Below the pieces are notes generated by a model. It was not told the DNA's origin and searched no databases. It saw nothing but the letters and a program-made list of their open reading frames with translations. Shown in pieces: positions 20,469-28,720 of a stretch of 64,000 nt of DNA (positions are counted from its first letter, which is position 1; each line of letters opens with the position of its first letter). The stretch comes from a virus. Location: the IMG/VR virus record IMGVR_UViG_3300044974_000700, positions 21,554 to 85,553 of that record; one strand, 5' to 3'. Both the position numbers and the translations under genes were made by a program.

Positions 20469-20503
20469 GTGTCTATTCTACTAAATAGCAGGGGGTTGGT
20501 CAA
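20469..20503 (-). promoter_or_regulatory. leaderless-type promoter overlapping a terminator
   Basis: Minus strand: TTGACC (20503-20498), 17 bases, TAGAAT (20480-20475), 6 bases, ATG 20468. The -35 hexamer and spacer lie in the hairpin that terminates the protease gene. Confidence 0.65.
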
Positions 20504-20512
20504 CCCCCTGCT
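20487..20512 (-). terminator. intrinsic terminator after the S8 protease gene
   Basis: AGCAGGGGGTTG and CAACCCCCTGCT form a 12-pair hairpin just after the stop at 20521. Confidence 0.75.
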
Positions 20513-20520
20513 TTAATTAA

Positions 20521-21495
20521 CTAGTTAGTTATTGCTTTATCCGAATTCAAAAGAATGCCATTTATCTTTAAAATTGGGTTAGTTATTGGAGTTGATGTTT
20601 TCTTAATTAAATCAAGTAGTTGAGATTGAGTTAATCCTGTTTTATAACTTGAAATTGCAAGCCACTTAGCTGCTGCAATTTGTGTAGAAATAGAAGTTCC
20701 AAATCCATTACCTTCAGATCCGCCAGGAAAGTTGATTCTTGAAGAAATAGGAGCCCAAAAATCTATTAGATTCTTGTCGTAGTTACTTGTTGAAGAAACA
20801 TAAAATCCTGATGATCCAAAATCTTCTGCACCGCCAACTGCAATTGATGAAGGTATACATGCAGGCCAATCGATTCTACTGTAATCTCTTCCGTTTCCTG
20901 CTGGGAAAAATACAGCAATATTTGATTTAACAAGCCAATCAACCCAATAATCTGTTTGTGTTACTGGACAATAGTTTGTTGAATTTAACAAATTATGATG
21001 TCCCTGTGACATTGAAACTGCTTTAATGTTGTATTTTGCTTGGTTGTCATAAATCCATTTTAAAGCATTTGGTACAGTATTTATAGTTGTGCTTTGTCTT
21101 GTTCCATTAGGATTGTGCCCAATAATTCGAATAAATAAAATATTCATGTTTGGATTATTTCTTATTGCAGCAGAAACCATTTGAGTACCGTGACTAAAAT
21201 CACGATTACTAAGTATTGTCATTGGCAAAACTGAAGCGCCTGGCCCCTCCATAAATAAAGAACTATTTGGACAAGAAGGCTTTTCTCCACGACGAATTTG
21301 AGATTGAGATAAGTCTAAAATGCAAACTTCTCCAATCAACTTTTCTTTAATTGATGGGATTGATGTATCTAGAGCTGTATCTAGTACCGCCAGCGTAGGC
21401 AGTGTTAATGTTTTATTTTTTAGACCTGCTGAATTTGCAGGTGATATTGTGATTAGTAGTAGTGTGGCCACTATAGCCGTTATTAGTTTTTTCAT
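20521..21495 (-). CDS. secreted subtilisin-like (S8) serine protease
   Basis: 324 residues with signal peptide (MKKLITAIVATLLLITISPA, cleavage after NSA) and the S8 triad: LAVLDTALD (D39), FSHGTQMVSAA (His about 102) and GFGTSISTQIAAAKW (Ser about 269; the family consensus is GTSMAxP). FFPAGNGRD supplies the oxyanion-hole Asn. No propeptide is obvious. It should act outside the host membrane, on surface or lytic targets; alternatively it processes exported phage proteins. Consensus promoter with leaderless start. Confidence 0.85.
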   Translation of the reverse strand: MKKLITAIVATLLLITISPANSAGLKNKTLTLPTLAVLDTALDTSIPSIKEKLIGEVCILDLSQSQIRRGEKPSCPNSSLFMEGPGASVLPMTILSNRDFSHGTQMVSAAIRNNPNMNILFIRIIGHNPNGTRQSTTINTVPNALKWIYDNQAKYNIKAVSMSQGHHNLLNSTNYCPVTQTDYWVDWLVKSNIAVFFPAGNGRDYSRIDWPACIPSSIAVGGAEDFGSSGFYVSSTSNYDKNLIDFWAPISSRINFPGGSEGNGFGTSISTQIAAAKWLAISSYKTGLTQSQLLDLIKKTSTPITNPILKINGILLNSDKAITN

Positions 21496-21530
21496 ATGTG
21501 TATTCTACTAAATTAGTACGGCAATGTCAA
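21496..21530 (-). promoter_or_regulatory. consensus leaderless-type promoter for the protease
   Basis: Minus strand: TTGACA (21530-21525), 17 bases, TAGAAT (21507-21502), 6 bases, ATG 21495. Best match to consensus of the leaderless set. Confidence 0.75.
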
Positions 21531-21533
21531 TAG

Positions 21534-21701
21534 TTATTGTTGTGGTGGCAATCTTCTTGGGTACCATTTACCAGAATCCATGTTTTGCTGGGACTTGTTT
21601 TCCGATAAAATACCACTTAAAATTTCATGGATTAAATCTAATTCAATTCTAAGCTTGTATAATTCTAATTCAAGCATATTAATTTTTTGCGACTTTCTCA
21701 T
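21534..21701 (-). CDS. small coiled-coil protein, 55 aa
   Basis: MRKSQKINMLELELYKLRIE then a helix and a basic PRRLPPQQ tail. ATGA overlap with the upstream gene. No family recognised. Confidence 0.55.
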   Translation of the reverse strand: MRKSQKINMLELELYKLRIELDLIHEILSGILSENKSQQNMDSGKWYPRRLPPQQ

Positions 21702-21922
21702 TCCGATCCATCTCTATCTAAAGGCGTTGGAGCCGTTGCTAGTGTGCCACAATTGGCACACTCCATATCTAAAAAATAACTTGCAATTTCAAAGTTATAA
21801 AAAATTACTTTTAAGTTAAAAATGTCACATCCACAAGGACAAACATGAGTTGGTACACCACGAAGATCCATAGCCTTTGTATAATCAGGCCTTAAATCGT
21901 TTATATCACGTGGCTCTTCCAT
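21698..21922 (-). CDS. zinc-ribbon phage protein, 74 aa
   Basis: THVCPCGCDIF and DMECANCGTLATAPTPLD: two Cys clusters about 27 residues apart, a layout familiar from small actinophage proteins. Probably one zinc; role unknown. Confidence 0.65.
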   Translation of the reverse strand: MEEPRDINDLRPDYTKAMDLRGVPTHVCPCGCDIFNLKVIFYNFEIASYFLDMECANCGTLATAPTPLDRDGSE

Positions 21923-21936
21923 TAATTAATTATATC

Positions 21937-22503
21937 CTATACCTCTATAATTGTAAAGGGGCCTCTTACACTCATTATAAACTTAGATGCCGCTTCTAGA
22001 GCCATTCTAACACGTTTGCGAGGAGTTTTAATTGTAGTTGTAGAGGCCAGAGATCCAAGCGCTACCTGCTGCCCACTTCCTTCTGCATAATAATCTGTAT
22101 TTAATTCAGAAACATGGTAATCGACATCCATAGTAAATATTCTTCCAGTATTCTGTACTGCTATTATTATGATACCGCCTTCATCACCATCTTCTGTATT
22201 GTTTCCAAATCTTCCAAACCCATGTTCTTGATACACTTCTTTAATAGACTCTACAAACTTAGTACGCATAAACTTATCTAAGTTTTTAAAGCCTGCAGTT
22301 GGCTTATATATTGGCGGAGTCCAGTTGTATTGTAGTATCTGACCCATTCTAAAACTTTCTACAAACCCTATCCCAAACTGACCAACTTTAAAAACTTTTG
22401 GATCAGTTGTTTGAAGTATTAATCCACTTTTTTCTTCCGATGCTGCGGAGTCTCCTCCAAGCACTACTTTATTCCCAACAGATAGGGCAACTATACAGGT
22501 CAT
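21937..22503 (-). CDS. proteasome-like Ntn hydrolase
   Basis: 188 residues starting MTCIVALSVGNKVVLGGDSA. Removal of Met would expose Thr as N-terminal nucleophile. D17 in GGDSA and K35 in DPKVFKV correspond to the D17/K33 positions of proteasome beta/HslV subunits, and EGSGQQVALGSL resembles the 'G-SG' strand region. No propeptide. ATG 22503 is chosen over an upstream frame to 22557 because it gives the canonical N-terminus. Possible self-assembling protease or amidase; activity unproven. Confidence 0.7.
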   Translation of the reverse strand: MTCIVALSVGNKVVLGGDSAASEEKSGLILQTTDPKVFKVGQFGIGFVESFRMGQILQYNWTPPIYKPTAGFKNLDKFMRTKFVESIKEVYQEHGFGRFGNNTEDGDEGGIIIIAVQNTGRIFTMDVDYHVSELNTDYYAEGSGQQVALGSLASTTTIKTPRKRVRMALEAASKFIMSVRGPFTIIEV

Positions 22504-22516
22504 ATAACCTATTGTA

Positions 22517-22840
22517 CTATTTATAAAATTCGGAGTCCATGTCCTCATGCATTTCAATATGGCTGAGCTGGCTTAAAGCATTTTCTAATTCGGCTTTAAG
22601 CCCAATTAATTCCTGAATGGCATTATAATATTTGTCTTTCCATTCGGTTAATTCCTTTTCTAATTTATATAGGTCTATTTTTAGGTCTTTTATCTCTAAT
22701 TTAAGATGGTCTTTTTCCCGTTCTTCCCGCCTAATTTTTTCTTTTTTAGAGTCCCTGAAGCCAGCTACTATGGCTGTACCCATACCGCTAAGAATTGCTG
22801 CCAAAAGAGACAGTACCAATGTCACATAATTGATTTCCAT
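22517..22840 (-). CDS. membrane-anchored coiled-coil protein, 107 aa
   Basis: N-terminal transmembrane helix (YVTLVLSLLAAILSGMG) followed by a basic stretch and a coiled coil of about 60 residues (LEIKDLKIDLYKLEKELTE). Layout resembles small lysis or tape-type accessory proteins, but no family is recognised. Confidence 0.6.
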   Translation of the reverse strand: MEINYVTLVLSLLAAILSGMGTAIVAGFRDSKKEKIRREEREKDHLKLEIKDLKIDLYKLEKELTEWKDKYYNAIQELIGLKAELENALSQLSHIEMHEDMDSEFYK

Positions 22841-22870
22841 TATATAGACAATTATACAGCAAAATTACAT

Positions 22871-23107
22871 TTAAACTAATAGTTCTGATGCGGTTATTTC
22901 TTGACCAATATATCTTTTCTTTTGAATTACTTCTTTTACGAATTCATGACCGCTTGATCTGCCAGCCAAAATTATAACCCAGCGTGGTTCGTATTTTGAG
23001 TCTATGCAGGTCTGACACATAAATAAATTAATTGGCATTAAGGTTGATTGCTTAACAGATAATTTATTTTTTGTTTTATTGCATGAATAGCAAAGTATTT
23101 TTTCCAT
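22871..23107 (-). CDS. two-CxxC zinc-finger protein, 78 aa
   Basis: ILCYSCNKTKNK and FMCQTCIDSKYEPRW: a four-Cys zinc ribbon at the N-terminus, then a basic helix. Common type of small actinophage protein with unknown role. Confidence 0.65.
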   Translation of the reverse strand: MEKILCYSCNKTKNKLSVKQSTLMPINLFMCQTCIDSKYEPRWVIILAGRSSGHEFVKEVIQKKRYIGQEITASELLV

Positions 23108-23247
23108 TATTCCTCTTCTATGAAGGTGAGATCTTCATTTTCAATATCTTCATATTGAATTTTACCATCTTTAAAATATCTAACTTTTGACATAAATAAA
23201 CCTATGGAGATGGCTTCTCCATAAAGATTTTCAGAATGTATTAACAC
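23107..23247 (-). CDS. small hypothetical protein, 46 aa
   Basis: GTG start; MLIHSENLYGEAISIGLF then KVRYFKDGKIQYED and an acidic end. The start is just after the stop of the previous gene. ATG 23190 would give 27 residues. Confidence 0.5.
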   Translation of the reverse strand: MLIHSENLYGEAISIGLFMSKVRYFKDGKIQYEDIENEDLTFIEEE

Positions 23248-23248
23248 T

Positions 23249-23566
23249 CTAACCGATTCCTTTTGCACTTGGTACCCCTTCAAGTTCGCATCTTACTCCG
23301 TAGGACTCTATCATCTTTTTTACTCTTGTAACATAATCTATAACTTGTTCTTTTTTACTTCCAGTAAACTGTATAAAGTTATCTTCATATAATCTTAAAG
23401 CTAGGAATTCTGGATATTTAACAACATCCATTTCCAAAAGAAGCGGCTTGTTCATTTCCCTAAGCCTTTTTCTCATCTCTTCGTTGTAAAACACTGGCTT
23501 GTTAGGTTCACCAGTCCAAAGATTAACGCCATGCTTAAAATGGTTTTTATCGTTATTAGATACCAT
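23249..23566 (-). CDS. hypothetical protein, 105 aa
   Basis: Basic-acidic soluble protein with MNKPLLLEMDVVKYPEFLAL. No motif recognised. Overlaps the WhiB gene by 11 bases, suggesting co-translation. Confidence 0.6.
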   Translation of the reverse strand: MVSNNDKNHFKHGVNLWTGEPNKPVFYNEEMRKRLREMNKPLLLEMDVVKYPEFLALRLYEDNFIQFTGSKKEQVIDYVTRVKKMIESYGVRCELEGVPSAKGIG

Positions 23567-23867
23567 TTTTTTTGTTAATCTGCTTCCAAATTTCTTTTGT
23601 TTTATGAGTATTTCTCATTTTATCTACTCCGCCTGCATTTAAATAAATACCGCCCCATACTCCGTATTCATTGTTTTCTATTCCAGACTGATAACACATA
23701 TCTATTACTGGGCAAGACAAACAACACTGATCTATATTGGCTGCTATTTTGGGATCAAGTTCGTACTTATCAAAAAATAAATTTGTATCCATTCCTTGAC
23801 ATGCTGCTAGATGCCACCAATTGAGATTGTCTTCGTCTGTGTTTAAATCATTTAAAATATTTGACAT
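23556..23867 (-). CDS. WhiB-family Fe-S transcriptional regulator
   Basis: 103 residues. The four cluster-binding cysteines are C23 (LAACQGMD), C49, C52 and C58 (CLSCPVIDMC), followed by the GVWGG turn and a short basic tail (KEIWKQINKKNG). WhiB-like proteins occur in Actinobacteria and their phages; phage versions such as WhiBTM4 can interfere with host WhiB2 and superinfection. Here a regulatory role is inferred. Strong evidence for an actinobacterial host. Confidence 0.9.
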   Translation of the reverse strand: MSNILNDLNTDEDNLNWWHLAACQGMDTNLFFDKYELDPKIAANIDQCCLSCPVIDMCYQSGIENNEYGVWGGIYLNAGGVDKMRNTHKTKEIWKQINKKNGI

Positions 23868-24081
23868 ATTTTGGCGGAAGTATCCAAGTTCCTTTAAAGC
23901 TAATGGGAATTTTGTTTGCTATTCCCCAGCTATTATTTCTAAATACACCATTTGTATTTGAATACCCGCCTATATTTTTTTTCCATATAATAAATGTATA
24001 GTTGTCCCAATAGGTTTCTATATCTTTATTAGATATTTTTTTTCTGAGTATTTCTACTCCATGTTCATTTAAGTGTAACAT
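23848..24081 (-). CDS. hypothetical protein, 77 aa
   Basis: Aromatic-rich soluble protein (WDNYTFIIWKKNIGGYS). A consensus promoter lies 33 bases upstream. Overlaps the WhiB gene by 20 bases. No family recognised. Confidence 0.55.
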   Translation of the reverse strand: MLHLNEHGVEILRKKISNKDIETYWDNYTFIIWKKNIGGYSNTNGVFRNNSWGIANKIPISFKGTWILPPKYVKYFK

Positions 24082-24114
24082 TAGTCCAATTTGTACTTTT
24101 TGAACCTATATAAT

Positions 24115-24144
24115 ATTATACAGGAAATTGACAGGTGTTGTCAA
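24115..24144 (-). promoter_or_regulatory. promoter for the WhiB operon
   Basis: Minus strand: TTGACA (24144-24139), 18 bases, TATAAT (24120-24115). Overlaps the 3' end of the upstream oxygenase gene. Confidence 0.7.
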
Positions 24145-24770
24145 CCATTTGGAGGAAGAATCATTTGCCAGTGGTGGGTTATAAGCATTTTTCTGCCTTT
24201 TGTAACTTCCATAGATTGGTGAGTATATGGCAATGCAGAAGGGTACATTATTATACTTCCAGCCTCTGGCTTTATTTTAATATCTAGGTCATTAAAATAA
24301 AGTTCTCCACCCTCATAATCATCATTTAAATAAACTACAATCGTATATGCTAGGTAGTAATTGTCTTCGTTAAAATCTACATGTGCTCCCATAAATGCTT
24401 TTTCGTCATATTTATTTATGCCCATAGTTGTTCTTGGATCAGTCAATAATGATACAGCATAATATAAAGCTTTTCTGTCTATATTAAATATGTCTGCATA
24501 TTTAATCATACATTCAGACATTTTATTAGTTAAATTATTTATTGCATATGAAGTTTTAGCTCTATCTTCATCAGAATTTATATAAACAATTTTATCTCTT
24601 TTAACATGTTTTATTTCGCCATATCTAGAGCTGCTGCCATGTCCATTCCAAGGCTCCCAATCACTCATTGCATCATTAGATATAGATTCTATAATATCAA
24701 TTATTTCTTGATAATTATTTATAGCACCCTTAAAATAAATTATTTTTTCTTCTGGTTGTTCAAAATACAA
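24141..24770 (-). CDS. 2OG-Fe(II) oxygenase
   Basis: 209 residues with AHVDFNEDNYYLAY (H-x-D), VVYLNDDYEGGELYFNDL and YTHQSMEVTKGRKMLITHHW (distal His, Arg/Lys). TTG start at 24770 with RBS AAGGAAA. Complete P4H-like domain; substrate unknown. Member of the expanded family in this region though 6 kb from the others. Confidence 0.8.
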   Translation of the reverse strand: MYFEQPEEKIIYFKGAINNYQEIIDIIESISNDAMSDWEPWNGHGSSSRYGEIKHVKRDKIVYINSDEDRAKTSYAINNLTNKMSECMIKYADIFNIDRKALYYAVSLLTDPRTTMGINKYDEKAFMGAHVDFNEDNYYLAYTIVVYLNDDYEGGELYFNDLDIKIKPEAGSIIMYPSALPYTHQSMEVTKGRKMLITHHWQMILPPNG

Positions 24771-24914
24771 TTATTTTTCCTTAACATTAATTATCTTGAC
24801 TAATTTTATTTCTTCGTCAATACCAAATATATCTGATATATATTCTCTTGCATCCTCTTCATTAAATGCTTCAACTTCTGCACTTATTTCTAACTTGATG
24901 CTGTACTTATTCAT
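24771..24914 (-). CDS. hypothetical protein, 47 aa
   Basis: MNKYSIKLEISAEVEAFNEE then DAREYISDIFGIDEE: beta-alpha pattern. One-base overlap with the endolysin stop (TAATG). No function known. Confidence 0.55.
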   Translation of the reverse strand: MNKYSIKLEISAEVEAFNEEDAREYISDIFGIDEEIKLVKIINVKEK

Positions 24915-25456
24915 TATGCTTTAAATTTGGGACGACCAAATCCTACTATAGAAATCATTACGCCTTTTTTATTCTTTTTAAAGGCACGAAGTTGCTTACA
25001 TGCTTCTCCGCCATTTCTCTGGCTACCCTTTTTATTTGAAGAAGTATTTCCCTCAATACACCATACAGTTCCGTCTTCATTGTCTTCAATAACAATCCCT
25101 ACGTGAGAAATTCTATCAACGCCATCTGATGGGAAATCAAAATAAGCTATATCTCCTGGCTCTGGGTCTGCCAAATCTCCATCAATCCATGCGCCCTTCT
25201 TTTTAAATGCCGCAGCTCCTGCTGGAGTATAAACTGTATTTGGAACTTTTACTCCTGCTTCATTAGCGCACCACATTACAAAAGATCCACACCATGGCTG
25301 GAAATTAGATTTTGTAAAAGCACCATACTTTGTTTCATTATCTTTTGGACCTTCAATATAACCAACTTGAGATTTTGCTACCTGAATTAAACGTTTTGCG
25401 CTTCCTACAGGAGCCTTATCTGTTACTGGTGGAACTGAAAATTCGTTATTAGACAT
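24914..25456 (-). CDS. endolysin with CHAP domain
   Basis: 180 residues with a CHAP amidase/peptidase core: QPWCGSFVMWCANEAG (catalytic C56), PEPGDIAYFDFP, RISHVGIVIEDN (catalytic His) and IEGNTSS (Asn/Glu). CHAP domains cut peptidoglycan amide bonds. There is no signal peptide and no separate wall-binding domain, so release probably depends on a holin. Four small membrane proteins are encoded just upstream in the same operon. Confidence 0.85.
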   Translation of the reverse strand: MSNNEFSVPPVTDKAPVGSAKRLIQVAKSQVGYIEGPKDNETKYGAFTKSNFQPWCGSFVMWCANEAGVKVPNTVYTPAGAAAFKKKGAWIDGDLADPEPGDIAYFDFPSDGVDRISHVGIVIEDNEDGTVWCIEGNTSSNKKGSQRNGGEACKQLRAFKKNKKGVMISIVGFGRPKFKA

Positions 25457-25458
25457 TG

Positions 25459-25719
25459 TTATCTCCCAAATACTCTAAATATTTTTTTGACTTTAGGAAC
25501 ACAATTAGGAACTTTTTTTCCACCTTTATTCTTCCAGCCAATTTGCTCATAGCCATCCCAACATGGGTTGGCTTTGTTAACTTCACTTGCGTATAAAGCT
25601 CTAAGTTGTGCTTTCGCTTTAGTTTCACTATCGTGGCATCCAACTAACTCATTAGTGCCTTCTTTTACTACTGCATATCCTCTGCAGCCAGAAGCTCCCT
25701 GTTTAATTTGCCAAGGCAT
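25459..25719 (-). CDS. small conserved phage protein, 86 aa
   Basis: MPWQIKQGASGCRGYAVVKE then SETKAKAQLRALYASE, and NPCWDGYEQIGWKNKGGKKV. The 'SGC..wAVVk...AkaqlrALyas' block and 'cW.GYeqiGmK...vPnCvP' segment are familiar as accessory segments of phage head or protease proteins. As a stand-alone protein its role is unclear. Confidence 0.6.
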   Translation of the reverse strand: MPWQIKQGASGCRGYAVVKEGTNELVGCHDSETKAKAQLRALYASEVNKANPCWDGYEQIGWKNKGGKKVPNCVPKVKKIFRVFGR

Positions 25720-26165
25720 TAGTCTTTATCCCAATCTTCATCTACTGAATGTTCTGCTGGCACTTGTCCATCTGGCTTAGCTGCAAGACGAGCTCTTACT
25801 GCATCTAGTTCAGCATCAAGTTTATCTTCTGCCATTTTAATTTCAGATTCAAGTTTTTTATCTGCCTGTGTATTTTTAGCATCTATCTCTTTGTTGTCCA
25901 TCTGTGCCTTCATAATATCTTTAGCACCTGATTGTCCAATTAACAAACCAGCAAGGGTTCCTGTAATAAATGTAGCTACGCTACCAAGAACGTTAAAAAA
26001 CATTTTGTCATTTTCAGATTGTGCACCAATTGGCTGGGACACAAATAATAATCCATAAAGGATTCCAACTGATGTGAGTAATAAAATTGTTCCAAGGGTT
26101 AGACCAAGAATAAATTTTAATCTTGCATCTAAGTCTGCTGGAGTTAGTCTTTCTCTTTTAGCCAT
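25719..26165 (-). CDS. membrane protein with two helices and coiled coil, 148 aa
   Basis: Helices LGLTLGTILLLTSVGILYGL and LGSVATFITGTLAGLLIG, then a charged coiled coil (DKKLESEIKMAEDKLDAEL). Candidate holin or lysis accessory by position near the endolysin; not a recognised holin family. Confidence 0.6.
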   Translation of the reverse strand: MAKRERLTPADLDARLKFILGLTLGTILLLTSVGILYGLLFVSQPIGAQSENDKMFFNVLGSVATFITGTLAGLLIGQSGAKDIMKAQMDNKEIDAKNTQADKKLESEIKMAEDKLDAELDAVRARLAAKPDGQVPAEHSVDEDWDKD

Positions 26166-26379
26166 TCTTTACCTTATTCTTTTCATATTCAGCCCAAATT
26201 TCTTCGCCAACTATGTCTTTTGAACATGTTCCTGTAGCGTCACAGACTGGAGGATTGCACTCTGCATTTCCCCAATTTTCTGGATCTTGACAAGGATAAC
26301 GGTAACTACCTTGATACCCACAAGAGGTAATAGTTACTGCCAGCATAACGCTTGCCAATGAGGCTTTTAATTTTCTCAT
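26158..26379 (-). CDS. small lipoprotein, 73 aa
   Basis: Signal MRKLKASLASVMLAVTITSC with lipobox ITSC, then four more Cys (YPCQDPENW, AECNPPVC, GTCSKD). Expected to be lipid-anchored outside the membrane. Candidate superinfection-exclusion or lysis-accessory lipoprotein, inferred. Leaderless-type promoter. Confidence 0.7.
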   Translation of the reverse strand: MRKLKASLASVMLAVTITSCGYQGSYRYPCQDPENWGNAECNPPVCDATGTCSKDIVGEEIWAEYEKNKVKNG

Positions 26380-26414
26380 GCCTCAATTATAGCATTTTAC
26401 TCTTCTTTTCTTAA
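26380..26414 (-). promoter_or_regulatory. leaderless-type promoter for the lipoprotein operon
   Basis: Minus strand: TTAAGA (26414-26409), 17 bases, TATAAT (26391-26386), 6 bases, ATG 26379. Would also transcribe the endolysin. Confidence 0.6.
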
Positions 26415-26591
26415 AGGGATAGTGGCAAGCCAAATAACTGTAGCAATTAATGTTGCAATTCCTACCACCTGTTGGGCCGTGCCAGTAAGGGTTAGCCAGG
26501 CAATAAAAAAGCCAAGAAGGGTGAATATTTGAGCTATGCTCTCTTTAATAACTTCCCAGGCATAATTAAATATAGCTTTTATTATTTTCAT
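26397..26591 (-). CDS. small two-helix membrane protein, holin candidate
   Basis: 64 residues: IAQIFTLLGFFIAWLTLTG and VGIATLIATVIWLATIPL are membrane helices, ending in charged RKEE. Size, two helices, charged tail and place in the lysis block fit a holin. RBS AGGAGG. Confidence 0.6.
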   Translation of the reverse strand: MKIIKAIFNYAWEVIKESIAQIFTLLGFFIAWLTLTGTAQQVVGIATLIATVIWLATIPLRKEE

Positions 26592-28669
26592 TATATCCTC
26601 CTAATCATGGCTGCTGCCACGATATTACTTGCAATAATTACTGGCACAATTACTTCTTGTGCCTTTTCTCTTTGGTCATCTGTCATATCTTTACCCCACT
26701 CTGAAGGGCTTAGAACTTTACTTAAATCTATATCTAATACTGCCCCTATTGGATCCTCTAAAAATGCTTCTGTTTGAACCTCAGTTGTAGCATCAGCTAA
26801 AGTATAGGGCATTGTTGCATTTTCTGCTGCCGCCTCTCTATCTTTAAATTCTACAAATGCTGTTGCTAATTCTGGATTAGATTTCATAGCCTCAGCAATT
26901 ACCGCAACTTCTGATGCTTTAATTCCTAAACCTTGTGCTACTTCTACTTTTGCTTCTTGAGTTAACGCAACAAGAGTTTGGCTGACTGCAGCAATTTGTT
27001 CTGTAGACAATACAACTAGTTTATTATCTTTGCTTGTTAAATTAGCTATAACCCCAGAGAGATCTTCTGCAGTACCTGTCCCTTTTTCTGGAATTAATTC
27101 TTTTAATTCTTCATCAATTATGATATTATTATCTTGTGATTCTTCAAAAGGTTCAGTCGGAGTTGGCTTTGGTTCAGGAGTTGGCTCTGGATCTATATCC
27201 GTTGGCTGAGGTGAAGGCTCTAATGAGGGCTCAGGAGTGGGCTCAGGGTCAACAGTTGGTTCTGGCTTCGGTTCATCTGTGGTTTCAGGCGTTGGCTCAG
27301 GAGTGGGACCAACTGGTTCTGTTTGCTCAGGAGATGGCTCAGGACTAGGACTAGGTTCTGGTGATGGCTCTGGTTCTGGACTAGGTTCTGGTGATGGCTC
27401 TGGTTCTGGACTTGCAGCAGGTGTTGGTTGATTTGCTGCAGCGGCAGCAGCTTGTGCTAAGGCAATAGCAATTTCCCTAGCCATTTGCTCTTCATAATAT
27501 AACCATGCATTATCTATTGCATCATTTAAATCAATAATTGATTGATCATAGGCTTCAATATAATTATTTTTATCAATTAAAGCATTTGCTGTATTTGTTA
27601 CAGCAGTATCATATGCAGTAATCTTATTTGTTAATGTTTGATTATATGTAGTTAATGTAGAGTTTTCTGTATTGTATATGGAAAGCTTGTTATTATACTC
27701 TGTTTGTGCCGCCGATTGTGCGGTTACTGCTGCATTGTATGCATCAATTTGTGACTGTGTTGCACCTACACCATAAGAAAATGTATTTAAATTACAACTA
27801 AATCCTACACCCCAGCCTCCAGTATAGTCACATCCTGCTCCAGTCCACCCACCAGGGATTGCCCATCCAAGATGAAAGTAGCCTGGTCCTCCGCCGTTAT
27901 ACCACCAAATTTCTACATCTAATGTTTTGTCTTGGCTTACGTTATAAACTGGAGAATATTCACTCCATGATGATCCTTTTTCTACCCATTCATCAATTGC
28001 AAGTTGTCCGTCTATATACATTCTAAATCCATCATCTGTATACCCAGCAAAGTAGGTGGTGGTCCAATGAGAAGGGACCGTAATCTTTCCAGTAAATTTA
28101 ACTATAAAGTCTTCATATCTACCGCATACTGGTGGCTGCATTGAATTTGAATTCCAGACTCCAGTACATAGAACACCGCTTGGAATTGCAACTCCGCCAA
28201 ACCCTCTTGTAAGATAATATACTGTATATTGTAACCCAGAATTACCAGCATTTTGAACTGTTAATTGAGTTGTTTGAACATTAAGATTTGCTATATCTAA
28301 CGCATCTTGTGCGTCATTTTTATTTTCTAGTGCCGTAGCAACTGTAACAGTATGTCCATCTACCGCTGATTGAGCTAAATTCTTTTCTTCTAATGCTGTT
28401 GCCTCTGCTGCTACCGCCACATCATATGCATCATAGGCATCATCTCTAGCCTCTTTTGCAGCTACTGCATCATCATATTTGTCTTCTGCAATATCTATTA
28501 ATGATATAAATTCGTCCTTATAATTTAAATCAGATACGCTTTCGTTTAATTTTTGTATTTCTTGGGCGGCTAAACTTAATGGGTCATCACTATAAGCAGG
28601 TGTTAAGAACAGCCAACCAAAGCCTAAAATGGCGGCTAATGATAATCTCCATAATTTAGTCCTAGTCAA
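26591..28669 (-). CDS. large secreted protein with PA14 domain, coiled coils and PEP-rich stalk
   Basis: 692 residues. Signal peptide ([25 protein letters not shown]). Coiled coil about residues 30-130. PA14-type carbohydrate-binding domain about 145-300 ([34 protein letters not shown]). Second coiled coil 300-400. Pro/Glu/Ser/Thr stalk 410-520 ([13 protein letters not shown]). Helical domain, and a C-terminal hydrophobic helix ([19 protein letters not shown]) as anchor. Looks like a surface adhesin displayed on the host or a receptor-modifying factor. TTG start with RBS AAGGAG. Confidence 0.7.
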   Translation of the reverse strand: MTRTKLWRLSLAAILGFGWLFLTPAYSDDPLSLAAQEIQKLNESVSDLNYKDEFISLIDIAEDKYDDAVAAKEARDDAYDAYDVAVAAEATALEEKNLAQSAVDGHTVTVATALENKNDAQDALDIANLNVQTTQLTVQNAGNSGLQYTVYYLTRGFGGVAIPSGVLCTGVWNSNSMQPPVCGRYEDFIVKFTGKITVPSHWTTTYFAGYTDDGFRMYIDGQLAIDEWVEKGSSWSEYSPVYNVSQDKTLDVEIWWYNGGGPGYFHLGWAIPGGWTGAGCDYTGGWGVGFSCNLNTFSYGVGATQSQIDAYNAAVTAQSAAQTEYNNKLSIYNTENSTLTTYNQTLTNKITAYDTAVTNTANALIDKNNYIEAYDQSIIDLNDAIDNAWLYYEEQMAREIAIALAQAAAAAANQPTPAASPEPEPSPEPSPEPEPSPEPSPSPEPSPEQTEPVGPTPEPTPETTDEPKPEPTVDPEPTPEPSLEPSPQPTDIDPEPTPEPKPTPTEPFEESQDNNIIIDEELKELIPEKGTGTAEDLSGVIANLTSKDNKLVVLSTEQIAAVSQTLVALTQEAKVEVAQGLGIKASEVAVIAEAMKSNPELATAFVEFKDREAAAENATMPYTLADATTEVQTEAFLEDPIGAVLDIDLSKVLSPSEWGKDMTDDQREKAQEVIVPVIIASNIVAAAMIRRI

Positions 28670-28680
28670 CTAGATAACTC

Positions 28681-28705
28681 CTTGTTATAACTTTTATAAC
28701 AAGTT
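28681..28705 (-). promoter_or_regulatory. hairpin abutting the RBS of the PA14 protein gene
   Basis: Minus strand: CTTGTTATAA-AAG-TTATAACAAG, a 10-pair stem whose 3' arm runs directly into GGAG. Could control translation by partly hiding the RBS. A TATAAT box lies just upstream. Confidence 0.45.
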
Positions 28706-28720
28706 AATTATACCATTGAG

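Noticed and set aside
25449-25643. 64-codon frame overlapping the 25459-25719 gene
   Set aside because: Overlaps a better-supported gene with conserved residues in another phase.
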